Part shown: positions 57,874 to 64,000 of the stretch, piece after piece | Layout: every line of letters starts with the position of its first letter | How positions within the stretch are numbered: position 1 is the first letter of the stretch | NCBI RefSeq assembly: GCF_042477335.2 | Contig: NC_091263.1 | Span: 73,706,501 to 73,770,500 of the forward strand | Source of the DNA: Ovis canadensis | Lineage: Eukaryota; Chordata; Mammalia; Artiodactyla; Bovidae | DNA length: 64,000 bases | Reading direction: 5' to 3' | Program-made: the position numbers and the translations under genes | The notes under the pieces: model-generated | What the model was told of the DNA's origin: nothing | The model's database searches: none | Seen by the model: the letters and a program-made list of their open reading frames with translations, nothing else

Positions 57874-59333
57874 TGAAGGAGCAGACAGACAGAACTGGAC
57901 TCCATCTTAGGCCAGCCTGTGAACATTAGGCTACACACATGATCACCCTCCCAGTGGACTCTCAAGTTTGTGCCCAGTGTCAATAGAAATGGCACCAGTT
58001 CAGTTCAGTTCAGTTGCTCAGTCATGTCCGACTCTTTGCAACCCCATGAATCACAGCACGCCAGGCCTCCCTGTCCATCACCAACTACCAGAGTTCACTC
58101 AGACTCAGGTCCATCGAGTCAGTGATGCCGTCCAGCCATCTCATCCTCGGTCGTCCCCTTCTCCTCCTGCCCCCAATCCCTCCCAGCATCAGATATCTTT
58201 TCCAAAAAGTCAACTCTTCGCACGAGGTGGCCAAAGTACTGGAGCTTCAGCTTTAGCATCATTCCTTCCAAAGAAATCCCAGGGCTGATCTCCTTCAGAA
58301 TGGACTGGTTGGATCTCCTTGCAGTCCAAGGGACTCTCAAGAGTCTTCTCCAACACCACAGTTCAAAAGTATCAATTCTTTGGCACTTAGCCTTCTTCAC
58401 AGTCCAACTCTCACATCCATACATGACCACAGGAAAAACCATAGCCTTGACTAGACGGACCTTTGTTGGCAAAGTAATATCTCTGCTTTTTAATATGCTA
58501 TCTAGGTTGGTCATAACTTTTCTTCCAAGGAGTAAGTGTCTTTTAATTTCATGGCTGCAGTCACCATCTGCAGTGATTCTGGAGCCCCAAAAAATAAAGT
58601 CTGACACTGTTTCCACTGTTTCCCCATCTATTTCCCATGAAGTGATGGGACCAGATGCCACGATCTTCGTTTTCTGAATGTTGAGCTTTAAGCCAACTTT
58701 TTCACTCTCCTCTTTCACTTTCATCAAGGTTTTTAGTTCCTCTTCAGTTTCTGCCATAAAGGTGGTGTCATCTGCATATCTGAGGTTATTGATATTTCTC
58801 CCCGCAATCTTGATTCCAGCTTGTTTCTTCCTGTCCAGCGTTTGTCATGATGTACTCTGCATATAAATTAAGCAGGGTGACAATATACAGCCTTGACGTA
58901 CATACCAATGGAAAACCAGACCCCCCCCCCCAACCCCGATAAAAGAGCCTCAGGACTTGGACTCTCAGTCACCTAAAAGAATATGCTAATTCTCTATGTA
59001 GCAGAACAAAGTCGTAAATTCCATTATGTTTATTGGGATATGACCACAGGCCTATTGATAAATGTCTACTGTGTAACTATCTAGGCTTATGACACATGAA
59101 TCATGGATTAACTTTGATCGTATCTTTTACCTTGTTCAGACCAGTTTCAGGGAATTTGGGGAGGTGGGTTTGAGCACGTACAGTTAGGGCATATAAGGTT
59201 TTTCACAAAAACTGGTCGGGGTCCTTGGCTAAGAGCGCTGCCTTGGGCCGGGCGGTGTAATAAACCGCACTCCGCCATCTATCTGCACTGTCCTTCTGAG
59301 TGACTTTGCTTCCCGCAACGCTTGCCTACAGCC
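57874..59333 (+). repeat. ERV 3' LTR, interrupted by a BovB
   Basis: LTR sequence occupies 57874-57997 and about 58904-59333. It retains a CATATAAGG TATA box (about 59189-59197) and an AATAAA signal (59259-59264). A run of 12 or more C near 58921 replaces a shorter run in the 5' LTR. The LTR lies about 770 bases upstream of the RPN1 start codon, in the same orientation. Confidence 0.9.
57998..58903 (-). mobile_element. BovB LINE inserted in the ERV 3' LTR
   Basis: The antisense BovB 3' part (906 bases) carries the RT C-terminus on the minus strand (KVGLKLNIQKTKIVASG, FGHLVRRVDFLEK) and a CAGTTCAGTT terminus at 57998. It is flanked by a short acca duplication. It must postdate the ERV. It is truncated at nearly the same BovB position as the RT frame boundary at 35280. 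Confidence 0.93.
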
Positions 59334-59339
59334 GGATGA

Positions 59340-60560
59340 GCTCCTGCTTCCTCCGTCTTTTAGAAGCGCTCGTGCGCCCGGGGTCCAGGGAGGCACTGAA
59401 GACGCACACGCGCAGAAGCTGGGGCCCGAGGCGGCTCTGAGCCCCCAGGGCCGAGCGTCCGCGCCGCAGCGCTCAGGGGCGACTGCCGCCTCCCGGCCCC
59501 CGCTTCCGGGAGAGCGAGTCTGGCCTAGACTGGGGTCTCGCTGCCTTCGAGCACCGGTGATGTCTGGTGCGCGCCGGCTCACACACGGAAGCGATCCAAG
59601 TCCCTGGGGCCGCGGAGCTCTAAGGCCCAGGTCGCCCACCGTCTTCCAGCCCTCCTCCCTCCCCTTCTTCCCCGCCAAAGCTAGGCTCCCCGCTAAAAGC
59701 ACGTCTCCCGTCCTTCCTTCAGACGGGCACGCAGCTCAGAGCTCCGTCAAGCCGCTTCTCGAGGCAGTCAGGAGCGGCGCCAAGTGTCTTCAGGTTTACA
59801 GAGAGCTCGGGGGCAGCGTTTTCTAAGCTGGAAGGTAACACGCCGCCCACCCGGCGGCAGCACTTCCCGGGGCGGCGGCGGCGCGCGCCCCGCTTCCGGC
59901 GGTGGGGACAGCAGGCGCCGCTCGGCCGGCCGCCCGCGCGCAGGCAGGCGCTCGGCGGGCAGCCCGTTGCCGTGGAGACCGGGTCCTCGGGCGGGCGCCG
60001 CCATCTTGGGCGCCGGCCGGCCAATGGGCGGCTGCGCCGTGGCGGACGCGGGGCGCGCGCGGGCGCGCGGGGGGCGGGCGCCCTGCGGCTCAGCTCGGTC
60101 CCGGCCATGGAGGCGCCCGCCGCCCGCCTGCTGCCGCTGCCGCCGCCGCCGCTGCTGCTGCTGCTGCTGCTCGCGGCCTGCGCCCCGGCGCCGGGCCGCG
60201 CCTCCTCGGACGCGCCGCCGCTGGTCAACGAGGACGTGAAGCGCACGGTGGACCTGAGCAGCCACCTGGCCAAGGTGACGGCCGAGGTGGTCCTGGCGCA
60301 CGCGGGCAGCGGCTCCTCGCCGCGCGCCGCCTCCTTCCTGCTGGCGCTGGAGCCCGAGCTGGAGGCCCGGCTGGCGCACCTCGGCGTGCAGGTGAGCGGG
60401 GCGGCGGGGCGGCGCGGCGGCCGCCCCGGACACGTCAGCAGCGGCCTGCGGCGCGGGCGGCCGGGCCCCGGGCCTGCGGGGGCGCGCGGCCGGAGCGCGG
60501 GGACGCGGGGAGCCGCCCCAGGCCACAGCGGTCGGAAACTCGGGTCTCCTGCTTCCAGGG
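59340..60560. promoter_or_regulatory. RPN1: CpG island and promoter of RPN1
   Basis: CpG density is very high across the RPN1 5' flank, exon 1 and early intron 1. A GCCGCCATCTTGG YY1-type motif (about 59998), a GGCCAATGGG CCAAT box (about 60020) and GC-rich Sp1-type sequence lie within 110 bases of the start codon; no TATA box is evident. The TSS is inferred to lie between about 59990 and 60090. Confidence 0.85.
60107..60391 (+). CDS. RPN1: RPN1 (ribophorin I) coding exon 1
   Basis: Ribophorin I is a type I membrane subunit of the ER oligosaccharyltransferase, which transfers preformed glycans to Asn residues of nascent proteins; it helps present certain substrates and sits beside the translocon. 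This exon encodes residues 1-95. The start at 60107 has a good Kozak context (CGGCCATGG) and is followed by a signal peptide rich in Leu and Pro (residues 8-22), likely cleaved after Ala32 (GRA, then SSDAPP). The mature start, with [20 protein letters not shown], matches mammalian RPN1 closely. The exon ends at CTCGGCGTGCAG before GTGAGC, in phase 0. The signal peptide appears about nine residues longer than the human one because of CTG/CCG codon repeats. Neighbours: CpG-island promoter upstream, ERV LTR beyond it. Confidence 0.97.
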
Positions 60561-61189
60561 TTGTGCCTCTTTGAAACCGTTGCACACAGAACGCATTTCT
60601 TACGGCTGCGAGGAACTCTTGAAAAAAACAGTTCTCTCTTCTTTAAGTTAGTTTAAAAACTCGTGCGAGTCATAGGGTACAGAAGAGGAAAGTCCAGTTC
60701 TCTGCCTCCCCCGACCTGTTCTCATTCTGACAGTAAAGCAATAAATGGATCCCCAGTCGGCTGCTTTTCTTCCAGGCATTTCAGTCGTCAGTTTTACGTC
60801 CCTCGAGGAGGCAGTGTTGGCTTTGGGCGTAGGGAACATACATATACAGAGGTTTCCCTTTTATTGCTGTTCCCATTAGACAACATGCATTAAGTGGTTA
60901 CCCAATTATTAGTTGGGAAAATAGTCATTACAGTGTCGTACTTCTGAACTTGGAGCTGTAGAGTTGCCTTTATAGAGATCATGCTTCCGAAATGACTCCT
61001 GTTCCCTCTCAGGCCTCCTCCATGATGTAGGACACAGGTTTGCTTCAAGCTTTGTGGAAGGATGGATTAAAACTTCACTTTTATGTGCTGAACTGTTAAG
61101 TCCTATTTTATAAAAGCTCCTCCTACCCAGCGAGGTTGCCAGAGTGTGAGACGACTACAGCAGAAGCTATCTGGCCATCATGCCTGCAG

Positions 61190-61385
61190 AGCCTGCTTCG
61201 AACCTGGGTTACTGTACTGGTGTCTTACTGAGAATTTACCTGGTGTTGGGTGTTGTGGTCGGTATTTTAAGGACATTCGCATTTAACTCTCACAACAGCC
61301 CTTTGGTGTGTACTCTAACTGCACGTGAGGGCTGGAGTCTGGGGGATGAGTTGTTTAAACCCCTGCCTGCAGTCTTAGGGTAGAG
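61190..61385 (+). repeat. MIR SINE in RPN1 intron 1
   Basis: MIR blocks in order: gtcggtattttaaggacatt, ctctcacaacagccctttgg, then gtttaaacccctgcctgcag. Confidence 0.65.
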
Positions 61386-62107
61386 TCAGGCCTTAGGCTA
61401 GTTTGTTTCAGACTTCATTTGTGTTCTTCAGCACACCACACTGCCTCTTCTGGCCTAAGTGAGAAGAGGCAGGGTTCTGCAGGAGTATAAAACCTGCGGT
61501 CCGGTCACCAGATTTATCCAGAGTCAATTTTTTTTTTTTTTTTGAGTCCAAAAGAGAGGCTTTTTTGTACCTCTGTCTCAGTGGGGGACATAACCGGATG
61601 ATAAACTTAACCAAGACGATGCATATTTTCCAACAACTGACTGGGAGTCTTGGTGCGGTTGCTTGAAGTTTTTTCAGGGAATTATCTTCACCCTTACATG
61701 TAGACTTTCAGAAGCTGGTGGAAGGGACTGTGGGGATCAGTGACTAGGAGCCAGTGTCTCCTTGGCCACCAAAGACATTTTTCCTTTCCTTTGCATCCTA
61801 TATCTGAAATCTTTTGTCTCTCTATCTTTTCTTAGTTCAGGCAGTGAATCTGATAAATACTTAAAAATGAAGAGGAATAGTTCTTAAGACAAAATCTCCA
61901 TATAACTGAACGGTGAGAGTTCCTGATAAATAGGAGTATACTAGAATGTTCCCATTGTGATAAGAGTCTAGCCAGAGAAGTGAAATTGGTCGTGTTTATT
62001 AGGCTGTTTGACTCCGTTGAGGATGGTCGTATGATAACTTTTAGGCTGTTTGAAATAATACAAATAGCTTTCTCATTATAGCTTTGTATATATACTCTAT
62101 TGGGGAA

Positions 62108-62375
62108 TCACTGCTGCTGCTGCTAAGTCGCTTCAGTTGCATCCGACTCTGTGCGACCCCGCCTGGTGCAGCCCACCAGGCTTTCCCGCCCCTGGGATTC
62201 TCCAGGCAAGAACACTGGAGTGGGTTGCCGTTTCCTTCTCCAGTGCATGAAAGTGAAAAGTGAAAGTGAAGTCGCTAAGTCATCTCTGACTCTTCGCGAC
62301 CCCATGGACTGCAGCTTACCAGGCTCCTCCGTCCATGGGATTTTCCAGGCCAGAGTACTGGAGTGGGGTGGATCA
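62108..62375 (-). repeat. Bov-A2 SINE in RPN1 intron 1
   Basis: The antisense dimer starts ctgctgctgctgctaagtcg and includes the gaaagtgaaaagtgaaagtg linker, ending near gagtactggagtggggtg. Confidence 0.92.
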
Positions 62376-63072
62376 CTGCTTCGGTCCTAAAAGGTGGTCT
62401 TAAATTTTTTTCTTTTGGCGGAGTTTGGGTTGGCAAAGATATAGTGGTGGGTGTATAAGTTTTTTCCTTATCACCTGCTCCACAGTCTCATTCGAGATGA
62501 GGCCTGCTCTTCCTCAGAAGGACCCTGCAGCCTGCTGGAGCTGGCGTGCTCTTTGTGGTTGTGCATTGGGTTGCGGGGAAGGATCAGGGTGAAGGAGTGT
62601 GTCGTGCCGCTTCTTGCGCCACTGTTCATTTCTTTCATGCAAGTAAAGTCAGTTTTCATTACGCATGAGACTTTTCTACTGTAACAATAAATAATGGTGG
62701 GTTTTTTTCCCATGCATATGTGAGTGTAAATGAAGAAGAAAATCTCCAGAAAGAAACCTTTCCAGCCTTTATATTTGGGAGTGTGAAGTGTATTTGGAAG
62801 TATAATTTTAATTTGAACACATGTATTTTATCATTCAGGAAAATATTATGATCTTGTGGAGCATATTATACAGTTTATTCAGTGCCAAAGTCAGTCTTTT
62901 GAAGTGTTCCTATATTTTGGTTAAAACATTGTTACTGAAACCAGAATTCGATTTTCACAAAGTTCTGGCAGCTGGAATTCTTTAATGTGGACATTATCAG
63001 GCAGTTAGTTAATTGCTGCCTCAAACTTTAGAGGCCAAAAGACAAAGAATAACTTCGTTTGTCCTGTTGCAG

Positions 63073-63137
63073 GTGAAGGGAGAGGATGAGGAAGAGAACA
63101 ATCTGGAAGTAAGAGAAACCAGCATCAAGGGTAAAAG
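63073..63137 (+). CDS. RPN1: RPN1 (ribophorin I) coding exon 2
   Basis: This 65-base exon follows the acceptor TTGTTGCAG and encodes VKGEDEEENNLEVRETSIKG, an acidic loop of the luminal domain conserved in mammals. It ends AAAAG before GTAAGG, leaving two bases of a codon. Exon 3 supplies the third base (AG plus C, Ser), so the splice phase is consistent. The human sequence has Lys in place of the Ser at the TSI position as far as I recall. Confidence 0.96.
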
Positions 63138-63999
<862 letters not shown>

Positions 64000-64000
64000 C

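Larger units (their letters stand above)
50809..59337 (+). mobile_element. Defective class I (gammaretrovirus-like) endogenous retrovirus
   Basis: The element has the order LTR, PBS, gag, pro, pol, env, PPT, LTR on the + strand. The class is set by the tRNA-Gly primer site, a single zinc knuckle in NC, the order and style of pol, a GPY-type integrase C-terminus, and CWxC plus CX6CC motifs in Env. A 4-bp duplication, GGAT (50809-50812 and 59334-59337), fits this class, though the 3' LTR end is ambiguous by three bases. Every gene is broken by stops and frameshifts, and most of the reverse transcriptase and part of Env are deleted. It cannot make virus. A BovB inside the 3' LTR is a later insertion. 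Confidence 0.93.
60392..63072 (+). other. RPN1: RPN1 intron 1
   Basis: The intron opens GTGAGC and closes TTGTTGCAG. It holds a MIR (61190-61385), a T-run near 61528 and a Bov-A2 (62108-62375). Elsewhere, at 60560-61185, 61390-62100 and 62380-63060, nothing is identified. Confidence 0.92.

Noticed and set aside
60020-60045. ER stress response element (CCAAT-N9-CCACG) at the RPN1 promoter
   Set aside because: The CCAAT half is present but the partner at the correct spacing reads CGCCG, only three of five matching. Not enough to call.
59719-60585. Minus-strand open frames of 250-288 codons opposite RPN1 exon 1
   Set aside because: They are the antisense of the RPN1 promoter and exon 1. The + strand reading matches a known protein with correct splicing.

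Overview
The window is a piece of a ruminant (pecoran, most likely bovid) nuclear chromosome. The diagnostic signal is the repeat content: BovB (RTE-type) LINEs, Bov-tA and Bov-A2 SINEs, CHR-type tRNA-derived SINEs, L1 pieces and one ERV with PBS-Gly. Genes are sparse and split by introns. The species cannot be settled from the sequence.

The locus is recognisable as the RAB7A-RPN1 interval (human 3q21; as far as I know bovine chromosome 22). RPN1 (ribophorin I, oligosaccharyltransferase subunit) begins near the right end on the + strand. Its first three coding exons are present (60107-60391, 63073-63137, 63660-63966) with clean splice sites and compatible phases, giving the first 219 residues. 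RAB7A lies head-to-head with it on the minus strand. Only its non-coding first exon (about 18239-18462, splice donor at 18238) and CpG-island promoter are here, so positions 1-18238 are the 5' part of RAB7A intron 1. The two transcription start regions are about 42 kb apart.

Region by region: 1-17.6 kb is RAB7A intron 1, with few repeats and several GC/CpG-rich patches. 17.7-18.6 kb is the RAB7A CpG island, flanked by two GTCACGTG elements of the CLEAR type. 18.9-44.5 kb is intergenic and repeat-rich, with a BovB carrying a 5' inversion (34.4-37.0 kb), a minus-strand solo LTR with a 31-bp CCAAT-box repeat (38.85-39.4 kb), a tRNA-Lys pseudogene and nested SINEs. 44.56-45.36 kb is an unassigned CpG island with a near-consensus CTCF motif. 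47.2-50.5 kb is a long but broken BovB. 50.81-59.33 kb is a defective gammaretrovirus-like ERV on the + strand, with a tRNA-Gly primer site, two LTRs, a large deletion in reverse transcriptase, frameshifts throughout, and a BovB inside the 3' LTR. 59.34-60.56 kb is the RPN1 CpG island.

The two genes serve different organelles: RAB7A is the late-endosome/lysosome small GTPase, and RPN1 is an ER glycosylation subunit. They share a neighbourhood, not a pathway. I found no evidence of an undescribed multi-gene system. The points most worth checking are regulatory and evolutionary: the CTCF-bearing orphan island, the CLEAR-like sites at RAB7A, the LTR about 0.8 kb upstream of the RPN1 start codon, and a codon-repeat expansion in the RPN1 signal peptide. 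Repeat boundaries are read by eye and are approximate to about 5-20 bases unless stated.
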